Shown here piece after piece: positions 1-5,326 of a stretch of 13,116 bases of DNA (within the stretch, counting starts at the first letter, position 1; each line of letters opens with the position of its first letter). The position numbers and the translations under genes were made by a program. Source of the DNA: Oscillibacter sp. CAG:241 (GTDB taxonomy: Bacteria; Bacillota; Clostridia; Oscillospirales; Oscillospiraceae). Location: contig FR884103.1 of the NCBI GenBank assembly GCA_000435975.1, positions 1 to 13,116 of the forward strand, read 5' to 3'. The notes beneath the pieces are model-generated. The model was not told where the DNA came from. It ran no database searches and worked only from the letters and a program-made list of their open reading frames with translations.

Positions 1-38
1 GTGTTGAGATTCGAACTCAAGGCCTCTTGAACCCCATT
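1..38. repeat. Element-end direct repeat (att site, left)
   Basis: The first 38 bases are identical to 3311-3348 in the same orientation and diverge at base 39. The right copy lies inside tRNA-Pro(GGG), running from the anticodon loop through the variable region and T arm into the acceptor stem. This copy is therefore a displaced 3' part of the tRNA gene, as tyrosine integrases leave at the far end of an element inserted in a tRNA gene. The window starts at the repeat, so the identity could extend further left; 38 bp is a minimum. Confidence 0.85.
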
Positions 39-60
39 GCTTTTTCGTTCGTCGCGTATG

Positions 61-80
61 GCAGCGTTCCGACACGCTGC
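61..80. repeat. Small inverted repeat near left att
   Basis: GCAGCGT (61-67) and ACGCTGC (74-80) form a 7-bp stem with a 6-base loop. The stem shares the GCAGCG/CGCTGC core with the larger palindrome at 115-154. Lying between the att copy and the first gene, the two may be protein-binding or single-strand folding sites. Function is unknown. Confidence 0.4.
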
Positions 81-114
81 GTATCGTGATATTGCCTGTA
101 ATTGCAAGGGGTTT

Positions 115-154
115 GGGCCGGGCGCTGCATGATGCATATTGCAGCGCCCGGCCC
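115..154. repeat. Perfect 15-bp GC-rich palindrome, possible single-strand origin
   Basis: Bases 115-129 pair perfectly with 140-154, leaving a 10-base loop (130-139) that contains ATGCAT. No T-run follows on either strand, so it is not a standard rho-independent terminator. On a rolling-circle replicon, a noncoding stem-loop this stable would be a reasonable candidate for the single-strand origin used in lagging-strand synthesis. It could also be a structural site for excision or integration. The role is inferred; the hairpin itself is seen directly. Confidence 0.55.
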
Positions 155-179
155 ACCAGAAAACAAGGAAATCAGAAAA

Positions 180-200
180 GTGTTAGAAATGTGTTAGAAG
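180..200 (+). repeat. Paired 10-bp repeats, candidate integrase arm site (left)
   Basis: GTGTTAGAAA (180-189) and GTGTTAGAAG (191-200) are direct repeats with starts 11 bp apart. The same pair with the same spacing and orientation occurs at 3212-3232 near the other end. Tyrosine integrases with an N-terminal arm-binding domain recognise short direct repeats flanking the core, and these fit that pattern. They lie about 140 bp inside the left att copy. Confidence 0.65.
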
Positions 201-225
201 AAATCTGCTGTCATGGTTTCATCAA

Positions 226-260
226 GCCACCTGTTCCCCATTGGAACAGGTGGCCTTTTT
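226..260 (+). terminator. Rho-independent terminator
   Basis: A perfect 12-bp stem (226-237 with 243-254) and a 5-base loop are followed by C and five T (256-260). In the integrated state it would stop transcription entering from the left flank. In the excised circle it lies downstream of the integrase across the joined att site, so it would end the element's single operon before transcription re-enters the first promoter. Confidence 0.85.
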
Positions 261-261
261 C

Positions 262-284
262 TTGGAGTTACTCCAAAGTACTCC
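262..284 (+). promoter_or_regulatory. Operator-like repeats upstream of the RHH gene promoter
   Basis: TTGGAGT and ACTCCAA (262-268 and 270-276) form a 15-base palindrome. TACTCC occurs at 269-274 and again at 279-284, one helical turn apart, and the second copy abuts the -35 hexamer at 285. RHH/CopG-type proteins bind short repeats spaced about one turn apart over their own promoters. The likely role is autorepression by the product of the gene at 348, which is an inference. Confidence 0.5.
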
Positions 285-313
285 TTGACATTCTGCGTAT
301 CTCGCTGTAAAAT
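285..313 (+). promoter_or_regulatory. Sigma-A promoter of the element operon
   Basis: TTGACA (285-290), a 17-base spacer and TAAAAT (308-313) give a near-consensus vegetative promoter. The ATG of the RHH gene follows at 348. It is the only strong promoter seen in the element and could drive all four genes. Confidence 0.8.
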
Positions 314-347
314 CAGTGTCAGAATCCATCGCAAGGAGGTAAGCCCT

Positions 348-602
348 ATGCCATCAGATAAAAAACGTGTGAATCTTACCATACCGGATGACCTGTACCA
401 GCGAATCCAGGACTATAAACAGCGCCAGGGTATTACCAACGATGCCAGCGCCTGCCTGCAGCTTATTGTACAGCAGCTCAATGGCTTGGAACAGTCACAA
501 GCCATGCTTCGTCTGCTGAATAACTGCTCCATAGACCAGCTTGTGGAAATGTCTCGGGATGGACTCACAGAAATCAAATCCACCCTGTCACAGGAGAAGT
601 AA
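348..602 (+). CDS. Ribbon-helix-helix (CopG/Arc-like) DNA-binding protein
   Basis: An 84-residue protein. Residues 7-13 (RVNLTIP) look like the DNA-contacting beta strand of an RHH fold, followed by two helices: DDLYQRIQDYKQRQ, then NDASACLQLIVQQL. A helical tail (about 46-82) may serve in oligomerisation. The start at 348 is chosen because AAGGAGGT (333-340) lies 7 bases upstream and the fold begins right after it; an upstream in-frame ATG at 213 lacks a ribosome site and would include the terminator. It is the first gene of the element, behind a consensus promoter with operator-like repeats. The likely role is autoregulated control of the operon and so of rep, similar to CopG on rolling-circle plasmids. 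The fold call is fairly firm, the copy-control role is inference, and an antitoxin is less likely because no toxin lies beside it. Confidence 0.72.
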   Translation: MPSDKKRVNLTIPDDLYQRIQDYKQRQGITNDASACLQLIVQQLNGLEQSQAMLRLLNNCSIDQLVEMSRDGLTEIKSTLSQEK

Positions 603-832
603 TCGCCCCCGCAAGGAAATGCGAGAGCAACTTGCGGCGTCAGCCGCAAAGCGGCTCGCATCCAAGCTCCCCCGTGGCCTTGCTGCTGCATCTCCCGTCA
701 TGCGGAAAGCTCCCAGTGCCCGCAAAGAGTCCAGTCCACGGCAAAGGCCACATCGTTCTATGCCATGGCCTTGCTGCAGAAAGGCCCCGACAACCGCACC
801 GCTGCCGGTGCCCGCTGAAACTCCCGTATATG
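603..832. other. Noncoding 230-bp spacer with nested inverted repeats
   Basis: No convincing gene is seen between the RHH gene and the origin stem-loop. Nested inverted repeats occur at 620-660: TGCGAG (620-625) with CTCGCA (655-660) enclosing TTGCGGC (632-638) and GCCGCAA (643-649). A 12-bp direct repeat, TGGCCTTGCTGC, occurs at 675-686 and 766-777. CTCCCGT occurs at 692-698 and at 821-827, the latter next to the origin stem, and could be a Rep-binding iteron pair. Reading frames here are arginine/proline-rich and lack ribosome sites, so they were not annotated. Confidence 0.45.
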
Positions 833-867
833 GGTTACCAAAGGCATAGTATTACCCTTTGGTAACC
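833..867 (+). other. CRESS-type replication origin: nonanucleotide stem-loop
   Basis: A perfect 12-bp stem (833-844 with 856-867) presents an 11-base loop (845-855) containing TAGTATTAC at 847-855. This is the circovirus form of the nonanucleotide cut by CRESS Reps between positions 7 and 8, here between 853 and 854. In CRESS viruses the motif sits at the apex of just such a stem, and the cognate Rep is often encoded beside it; here the Rep ATG is 27 bases downstream on the same strand. Stem, motif and neighbouring Rep together make an origin the best reading. The nick position is inferred from the family. Confidence 0.88.
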
Positions 868-893
868 ATGTGTTTTGTGTAATCTTGGAAAGG

Positions 894-1823
894 ATGTGCT
901 ACACGACTAACAAAGCAAGAAAGTATCAGCTGACCTTTAACAATCCGGTTCAACACGGATTTACGCATGCGGTCATTAAGACCACGCTGGCCAGCTTCCC
1001 CGGTATTCAGTACTGGTGTATGTGCGACGAGATAGGCGAACAGGGAACACCTCACACGCACTTGTATCTCTATTCCCCCAACGCGATTCTATTTTCCACG
1101 CTGCAACAGCGTTTTATGGGCGCTCATATGGAGGCCGCTAAAGGCAGTCACCGCGAGAACCGCGACTATATTCGCAAGGAAGGCCGCTGGCTGGATGACA
1201 CCAAACATGAGACAAACCTGCCCCAGACCTTTGAGGAAAGCGGCCCCCTGCCTGCTGAGCAGAACAAACGGGAATCTATCAGCTCTGAGATTTTGGAGCT
1301 TGTCCAGTCCGGTGCATCCAATGCCGAGATTCTGTTGCAATACCCCTCCGCCATGAACCGGCTGCAGCATATCGAAACTGCCCGTCAAACGCTGTTGGAG
1401 GAACGCTACCGCAATCAGTGGCGTAATTTGGAGGTCACCTACTTATGGGGCCCCACTGGCGTAGGCAAGACTCGCAGCGTCATGGAGCTGTACAGTTACG
1501 AAAATGTCTATCACGTCACCAATTATGACCATCCCTTTGACGATTACCGGGGGCAGAATGTAATTCTGTTTGACGAGTTCCGCAGCAGTCTCCCCGTTGC
1601 GGATATGCTCAAGTATTTGGACGGCTATCCTCTAATGCTGCCCTGTCGGTATAGCAACAAAGTGGCATGCTATACCAAAGTATTCCTAATCAGCAATATT
1701 CCTCTGTCGGCCCAGTATCCCAATGTACAGCTGTCGGAGCCGGAAACATACCGTGCTTTCTGCCGCCGCATTAATCAAGGTGAGCTGGAAATGCAGGCGG
1801 ATACCGGCAAAGAGCCGTTTTAA
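894..1823 (+). CDS. rep: CRESS-type rolling-circle Rep (HUH endonuclease + SF3 helicase)
   Basis: A 309-residue initiator that should nick the origin loop, stay bound to the 5' end, and unwind the duplex. Endonuclease motifs in order are motif I YQLTFNN (11-17), motif II HTHLYLY (54-60, the metal-binding HUH pair) and motif III YIRKEG (92-97), with Tyr92 as the likely nucleophile. The helicase follows: Walker A GPTGVGKT (186-193), Walker B VILFDEF (223-229), motif C VFLISN (263-268) and a basic RR near 291 that may be the arginine finger. Order and length match Reps of eukaryotic CRESS-DNA viruses and bacterial pCRESS plasmids. The frame also opens at GTG 870, but its ribosome site would lie in the origin stem. 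ATG 894 is preferred, although GGAAAGG abuts it with no spacer, so initiation may be weak. No motif is missing, so the protein looks functional. Confidence 0.93.
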   Translation: MCYTTNKARKYQLTFNNPVQHGFTHAVIKTTLASFPGIQYWCMCDEIGEQGTPHTHLYLYSPNAILFSTLQQRFMGAHMEAAKGSHRENRDYIRKEGRWLDDTKHETNLPQTFEESGPLPAEQNKRESISSEILELVQSGASNAEILLQYPSAMNRLQHIETARQTLLEERYRNQWRNLEVTYLWGPTGVGKTRSVMELYSYENVYHVTNYDHPFDDYRGQNVILFDEFRSSLPVADMLKYLDGYPLMLPCRYSNKVACYTKVFLISNIPLSAQYPNVQLSEPETYRAFCRRINQGELEMQADTGKEPF

Positions 1824-1835
1824 GGGGGCCTGTAT

Positions 1836-2030
1836 GTGTTCAGAGAATACCCCGATGTAATGACCCCGGCCGAAGCTGCCCATGCTTTGGGCATCGGCAA
1901 GGCCAGCGTGTACCGGTTGATTCGTGAAAAGCGTCTGGGCTGCAAGCGCATTGGCCGCAAGATCATCATCCCCAAGCCGTGCCTGGTGGATTTTATCCAG
2001 TCGGCACGCTATACGGTAACGAACCCATGA
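1836..2030 (+). CDS. AlpA/excisionase-like helix-turn-helix protein
   Basis: A 64-residue protein with the pattern of the MerR-like excisionase fold: MTPAEAAHALGIGKASVYRLIREKRLGCKRIGRKIIIPKP, meaning a helix-turn-helix (about 9-32) followed by a wing of alternating basic and hydrophobic residues and a closing helix. It starts at GTG 1836, with AGGGGG (1823-1828) 7 bases upstream, 12 bases after the rep stop. It lies directly before the integrase, the usual place for a recombination directionality factor, so it probably bends att DNA to favour excision. A transcriptional regulator of the AlpA type is the alternative. The sequence of about 40 residues quoted in parts here is: helix GIGKASVYRLIREK, wing CKRIGRKIIIPK. 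Confidence 0.75.
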   Translation: MFREYPDVMTPAEAAHALGIGKASVYRLIREKRLGCKRIGRKIIIPKPCLVDFIQSARYTVTNP

Positions 2031-2066
2031 CAGCAGACAAATCCAACTGTCCGGAAAGGAGATATT

Positions 2067-3218
2067 ATGACAGGAAGTCTGCAAATCAAGAATGACAAGT
2101 ACTATATCGTTCTCAACAGCCATGTAAACGGCAAGCGGAAGCAAAAATGGGTCAAGACCGACCTGCCGGTAAAGGGCAATAAACGAAAGGCGGAACAGCT
2201 GCTGCGCCAGACCATCCAGCAATACGAACAGCAGCAGGGTATCATCCCCAGTGATGTGACCTTTGCCGCATACGTCCGTATCTGGCTGACACGTGTAAAG
2301 CGCCGTGTAGACGAGGTGACCTATCAGGGCTATGAAAGCCTGGCATGCAGTCACATCCTCCCGTATTTTGATGCCAGCAGGCTAAAGCTGCAGCAGGTAA
2401 CGCGCCAGGTCCTGCAGGATTATTTGGACGAAAAAGCTGCTCATGGCCGCAAGGATGGCAAAGGCGGCTTGTCTCCCCGCAGTCTACGCCTGCACAAGAA
2501 TATTCTGTATCAGACGCTGACTGAGGCAGTCAAGGCAGGCCTGCTGCCTGCCAATCCTTGTGAATATGTGGACCTGCCCAGCGTTCCCCGGCATGAAGCG
2601 CATTTTTACACGGCAGAGCAGCTGCAGGTGCTCTTGGAAGCCATCCAGGATGACCCGTTGTATCCGTTGGTGAAAATCACCGCCATTTATGGCTTGCGCC
2701 GCAGTGAATTGCTGGGCCTTCAATGGGACAGCGTCGACTTTGACCGGGGTACCCTGACCATCCGTCACACGGTAAGCAAGGTAACTGCCGCTGTGGAAAA
2801 GGATAAGACCAAGAACGCCAGCAGCTACCGCTCCTTTCCGCTGCTGCCGGAAGCGCGGGATATCTTTCTGCAGACTCTGGCGGACCAGAGCGTCAACCAT
2901 CGGCTATTTGGAAAGGCGTATCAAGAAAACCCGTATGTATTCAAATGGCCGGATGGGCGTCCGTTCCCGCCGGACTATATCACCCATCATTTTGCCCGCC
3001 TGCTCCAAAAGCACGGACTGCCCCGTATTCGCTTTCACGAACTGCGCCATAGCTGCGCCAGTCTCCTGTTGAGTCACGGCTTCACCCTCAAGGACGTGCA
3101 GGAGTGGTTGGGCCACAGTGATATCAAGATGACGGCCAACGTCTACGGCCACCTGGATGTAGCGCGCAAGCAGTCCATTGCCGATGAAATGTCCGCCCTG
3201 CTGTCTGGCAGGCGTTAG
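2067..3218 (+). CDS. int: Tyrosine site-specific integrase
   Basis: A 383-residue recombinase predicted to integrate and excise the element at tRNA-Pro. Three parts are visible: a small N-terminal arm-binding-like domain (about 1-55), a SAM-like core-binding domain (about 62-165), and the catalytic domain (about 180-375). Catalytic residues expected for the family are present: Arg211 in GLRRSELLGL, a Lys at 247 or 249 in the KDKTKNASSYR hairpin, His324 and Arg327 in HELRHS, His350 in LGHSD, and the nucleophile Tyr360 in TANVYGHL. The length matches Tn916-like/phage integrases of Firmicutes. AAAGGAG (2055-2061) lies 5 bases before the ATG. The stop codon lies inside the first right-hand arm-type repeat (3212-3221), and the intact tRNA target starts 85 bases downstream, the usual layout. 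Confidence 0.95.
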   Translation: MTGSLQIKNDKYYIVLNSHVNGKRKQKWVKTDLPVKGNKRKAEQLLRQTIQQYEQQQGIIPSDVTFAAYVRIWLTRVKRRVDEVTYQGYESLACSHILPYFDASRLKLQQVTRQVLQDYLDEKAAHGRKDGKGGLSPRSLRLHKNILYQTLTEAVKAGLLPANPCEYVDLPSVPRHEAHFYTAEQLQVLLEAIQDDPLYPLVKITAIYGLRRSELLGLQWDSVDFDRGTLTIRHTVSKVTAAVEKDKTKNASSYRSFPLLPEARDIFLQTLADQSVNHRLFGKAYQENPYVFKWPDGRPFPPDYITHHFARLLQKHGLPRIRFHELRHSCASLLLSHGFTLKDVQEWLGHSDIKMTANVYGHLDVARKQSIADEMSALLSGRR

Positions 3219-3232
3219 AAAAGTGTTAGAAA
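3212..3232 (+). repeat. Paired 10-bp repeats, candidate integrase arm site (right)
   Basis: GCGTTAGAAA (3212-3221) and GTGTTAGAAA (3223-3232) repeat with starts 11 bp apart, the same motif, spacing and orientation as 180-200. They overlap the integrase stop codon and lie 79 bp from the right att copy. Presence of the pair near both ends supports arm-type integrase binding. Confidence 0.65.
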
Positions 3233-3256
3233 CCCAGCTGCCGCGCCCATGCGTGC

Positions 3257-3299
3257 AAAAAAGAAGAAGTCCCGAAACCACAGCGGTTTCAGGACTTCT
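3257..3299 (-). terminator. Rho-independent terminator of tRNA-Pro
   Basis: Read on the - strand, 3292-3299 pairs with 3265-3272 and GAAACC (3274-3279) pairs with GGTTTC (3285-3290), with one mismatch between the two stems and a 5-base loop. The run of six A at 3257-3262 becomes the T-tract. It lies 4 bases after the tRNA CCA end and inside the mobile element, so the element supplies the terminator of the host tRNA. No T-tract follows on the + strand, so the integrase transcript is not clearly stopped here. Confidence 0.8.
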
Positions 3300-3302
3300 C
3301 AA

Positions 3303-3379
3303 TGGTCCGAGTGTTGAGATTCGAACTCAAGGCCTCTTGAACCCCATTCAAGCGCGATACCAAACTTCGCCACACCCGG
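3303..3379 (-). tRNA. tRNA-Pro (anticodon GGG), CCA encoded
   Basis: A full cloverleaf can be drawn. The acceptor CCGGGTG pairs with CACTCGG (one G-U), the D stem is GCGA/TCGC, the anticodon stem CTTGA/TCAAG encloses loop ATGGGGT with anticodon GGG (codon CCC), the T stem TTGAG/CTCAA encloses TTCGAAT, the discriminator is A and CCA is encoded. The part from the anticodon loop to near the 3' end is duplicated at 1-38, marking the integration site. The 3' part was brought by the element and restores an intact gene. Confidence 0.93.
3311..3348. repeat. Element-end direct repeat (att site, right)
   Basis: This copy is identical over 38 bases to 1-38. It spans the anticodon loop, variable region, T arm and part of the acceptor stem of tRNA-Pro. 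Strand exchange should fall within it, probably near the anticodon loop, where related integrases often cut; the exact point cannot be seen. Confidence 0.85.
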
Positions 3380-3412
3380 ATAGCCAACCGAATCACTCAA
3401 GTCAGCTTGATT

Positions 3413-3441
3413 ACTATACCACACCTTTTCGGGGAATGCAA
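3413..3441 (-). promoter_or_regulatory. Promoter of tRNA-Pro
   Basis: On the - strand TTGCAT (3436-3441), a 17-base spacer and TATAGT (3413-3418) form a good vegetative promoter. Transcription would start about 25 bases before the mature tRNA 5' end at 3379. It is on the chromosomal side, so it is unaffected by integration. Confidence 0.75.
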
Positions 3442-3468
3442 GGGGTTTTTTGAAATTTTTCCGTTTTT

Positions 3469-4806
3469 TTAGTAGCCATACCGTTTCCGCTTGGCCAGCA
3501 GGAAGATACCCGTGGCGACAACGGCCATGACCTCCGCCGCCACGATGGACATCCAGATGCCGTCCAGCCTCCACAACAGCGGGAACAGCAGCACCGCTCC
3601 CACCTGGAACACCAGGGCCCGCAAGAACGCGATGATGGCCGAGGTGAGCCCGTCGTTCAGGGCCGTGAAGAAGGACGAGCCGTAGATGGCGAAGCCCGAG
3701 AACAGGAACGAGAACGAGAAAATGGAGAAGGCGTGGGACGTCATCCGGAACAGTCCCGGGTCATACCCCACATACAGCCGGGACAGCGGCGCGGCCAGAA
3801 CCTGCCCCGCCGCCAGCATGCACACCGCGCACACGGCCAGCAGGCCGCCGCTGCGCCGCAGCAGTCCCCGCAGCTCCCCGCGGTTTCCGGCCCCATAGTG
3901 GAACGACACAACAGGGGCCGTCCCCACGGAATAGCCGATATAGATGGCCTGGAAGATCATGTTTACATACATCAGCACGCCGTAGGCAGAGACACCGTCC
4001 TCTCCGGCGTACTTCATCAGCTGCACGTTATACAGCATGCTCACCAGGGACATGGACACGTTGCTCATAAACTCCGACGACCCGTTGGAGCAGGTTTTCA
4101 GCAGGGCGCGCAGGTCCATCCGGCATTTGCCCAGCCGCAGCAGGCTGCTGTTGGGCCGGGCGAAGTACACCAGGGGCAGGCTGCCGCCGATGAACTGGCT
4201 CAGGGCTGTGGCCGCCGCCGCACCTGCCGCGCCCCAGGAAAACACCGCCACGAACAGGGCGTCCAGCGCCATATTGGTGACGCCTGCCGCCACGGTGATA
4301 TATAGCCCCAGCCGCGGCTTTTCCGCCGTGGCAAACAGGCACTGGAACTCATATTGCAGCACATAAAACGGCAGGGCGAGCAGGTTGATGCGGCCATAGA
4401 TCAGGGCCTGCTCCAGAAGCTCCCCCTCCGCCCCCATCAGCACCGCCGCCGGGCGCAGGATCAGAAAGCCCAGGCCCGCCAGCACCACGCCGATGGCCGC
4501 CGAGACGTACACGATCATGGAGAAGATGTCGTTGGCCCGTTCCCGGTCCCCCTGGCCCATGGTCTTGGCGATAAGCGCGCTGCCGCCGGTGCCGAACATG
4601 AACCCCACGCAGCCTAAGCCCAGCAGCACCGGGATGATAAGATTCACCGCCGCAAAGGGCGTCTTTCCCGCGTAATTGGACACAAAAAAGCCGTCCACCA
4701 CGCCGTAAACCGCGGTAAAGATCATCATGGTGATGGACGGCAGCGTAAACCGGATCAGCCTGCCGCAGGTGAAGTGGTCCGATAATTGAATGGACGCTTT
4801 GCTCAT
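3469..4806 (-). CDS. MATE-family multidrug efflux transporter
   Basis: A 445-residue integral membrane protein, the usual MATE length. It consists of two similar halves with about 12 hydrophobic segments. Family-like stretches include PSITMMIFTAVYGVVDGFF in the first membrane segment, GTGGSALIAKTMGQGDRERA after the second or third, and the second-half counterpart GYSVGTAPVVSFHYGAGNR. MATE pumps export cationic drugs or metabolites in exchange for Na+ or H+; the MepA-like subgroup of Firmicutes is the closest match by eye. ATG 4806 is chosen because AGGAGG (complement of 4811-4816) precedes it by 4 bases and because its ATGA overlaps the stop of the MarR gene, giving translational coupling. 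The frame is open further upstream but only across the MarR gene. Substrate cannot be told. Confidence 0.93.
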   Translation of the reverse strand: MSKASIQLSDHFTCGRLIRFTLPSITMMIFTAVYGVVDGFFVSNYAGKTPFAAVNLIIPVLLGLGCVGFMFGTGGSALIAKTMGQGDRERANDIFSMIVYVSAAIGVVLAGLGFLILRPAAVLMGAEGELLEQALIYGRINLLALPFYVLQYEFQCLFATAEKPRLGLYITVAAGVTNMALDALFVAVFSWGAAGAAAATALSQFIGGSLPLVYFARPNSSLLRLGKCRMDLRALLKTCSNGSSEFMSNVSMSLVSMLYNVQLMKYAGEDGVSAYGVLMYVNMIFQAIYIGYSVGTAPVVSFHYGAGNRGELRGLLRRSGGLLAVCAVCMLAAGQVLAAPLSRLYVGYDPGLFRMTSHAFSIFSFSFLFSGFAIYGSSFFTALNDGLTSAIIAFLRALVFQVGAVLLFPLLWRLDGIWMSIVAAEVMAVVATGIFLLAKRKRYGY

Positions 4807-5246
4807 GACTCCTCCTTGATTTCCTTCGCTTTTTCCACCAGGGCCTCCTGAAAGCGTCGGGTCAGCGCCAGATATTGCTCCACATCCGCCTGGGGCCAGG
4901 CGGCAAACACCTGGTTCTCCGCCTGGATTACCCGCAGGGCGGTCCGGCAGGCCAGTCCCTCTCCCGCCTCCGTCAGGCACACGTCCTTGCCCCGTCCGGC
5001 GGCCTCCAGATAGATCAGGCCCTCCCGCTCCATCCGCCGCAGGGCGGAGTTGACGGTCTGCTTGCTCATGCCTCCCAGGCGGCAGACCTCCCGCACGGAG
5101 CAACGCCCCCCGGCGTCGCACAGGGTATACAGCACGCCCATCACGCTGTCCGGCAGGCCCCAGTGCTGGGCCATTTCATGATAAACCGCGTCGGTTTCCT
5201 GCAAAAGGTGGTTATACCGCCGCAGGTCCCGGGATGTATGCGGCAT
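4803..5246 (-). CDS. MarR-family transcriptional regulator of the MATE pump
   Basis: A 147-residue winged-helix protein. Its helix-turn-helix spans about 48-73 (CSVREVCRLGGMSKQTVNSA) and is followed by a wing at about 80-94 (EAAGRGKDVCLTEAG), with dimerising helices at both ends. Family members are dimers that repress until a small molecule binds. GGAGG (complement of 5256-5260) lies 9 bases before the ATG. The stop overlaps the MATE start as ATGA, so regulator and pump are made from one transcript. A palindrome lying exactly inside the spacer of its own promoter is the likely operator, giving autorepression and drug-induced pump expression. Confidence 0.92.
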   Translation of the reverse strand: MPHTSRDLRRYNHLLQETDAVYHEMAQHWGLPDSVMGVLYTLCDAGGRCSVREVCRLGGMSKQTVNSALRRMEREGLIYLEAAGRGKDVCLTEAGEGLACRTALRVIQAENQVFAAWPQADVEQYLALTRRFQEALVEKAKEIKEES

Positions 5247-5265
5247 AGGCTGCCGCCTCCCTTCT

Positions 5266-5279
5266 GTCCGAAATCATAC
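5266..5279. promoter_or_regulatory. Second candidate MarR operator
   Basis: GTCCGAAATCATAC matches the palindrome of the first operator (GTACGAAATCGTAC on the - strand) at 12 of 14 bases. It lies at or just after the expected transcription start of the MarR-MATE operon, with centres 27 bp apart. A second, weaker repressor site is inferred. Confidence 0.45.
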
Positions 5280-5286
5280 CAAATGC

Positions 5287-5315
5287 ATTATAGTACGATT
5301 TCGTACCTTTGTCAA
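5287..5315 (-). promoter_or_regulatory. Perfect sigma-A promoter with embedded MarR operator
   Basis: On the - strand TTGACA (5310-5315), 17 bases, TATAAT (5287-5292). The spacer holds the inverted repeat GTACGA-2-TCGTAC at 5293-5306, directly between the two hexamers, so a bound dimer would block RNA polymerase. A full-consensus promoter silenced by an operator fits inducible efflux. Confidence 0.85.
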
Positions 5316-5326
5316 GACGACACAAA

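Larger units (their letters stand above)
1..3348 (+). mobile_element. Integrated CRESS-Rep replicon in tRNA-Pro, about 3.3 kb
   Basis: Two 38-bp direct repeats derived from tRNA-Pro enclose four co-directional genes: an RHH regulator, a CRESS-type Rep, an AlpA/Xis-like protein and a tyrosine integrase next to the intact tRNA. The interior also holds a nonanucleotide stem-loop origin and paired repeats that look like integrase arm sites. Recombination between the repeats would release a circle of about 3,310 bp. No relaxase other than Rep, no coupling protein, no capsid gene and no cargo gene are visible, so it resembles an integrating rolling-circle plasmid rather than a conjugative element or a virus. 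Base composition is more AT-rich than the chromosome to its right. Bacterial CRESS-Rep plasmids are a known group; whether this arrangement has been described cannot be told from the sequence. Confidence 0.88.

Noticed and set aside
213..347. N-terminal extension of the RHH gene from ATG 213
   Set aside because: It would run through the terminator and the promoter and has no ribosome site, while ATG 348 has a perfect one.
541..865. Reading frames of 102 and 77 residues between the RHH gene and rep
   Set aside because: Pro/Arg/His-rich composition, no ribosome site and no recognisable domain; they overlap the RHH gene end or the origin stem-loop.
103..3448. 12-bp match TGCAAGGGGTTT at 103-114 and 3437-3448, on the inner side of the left att and beyond the right att
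   Set aside because: Distances from the att copies differ and 12-base matches are expected by chance over 13 kb, so it is not taken as a wider att site.
3178..3453. + strand frame of 91 residues across the tRNA
   Set aside because: It overlaps the integrase end, the terminator and tRNA-Pro in antisense, and shows no domain.
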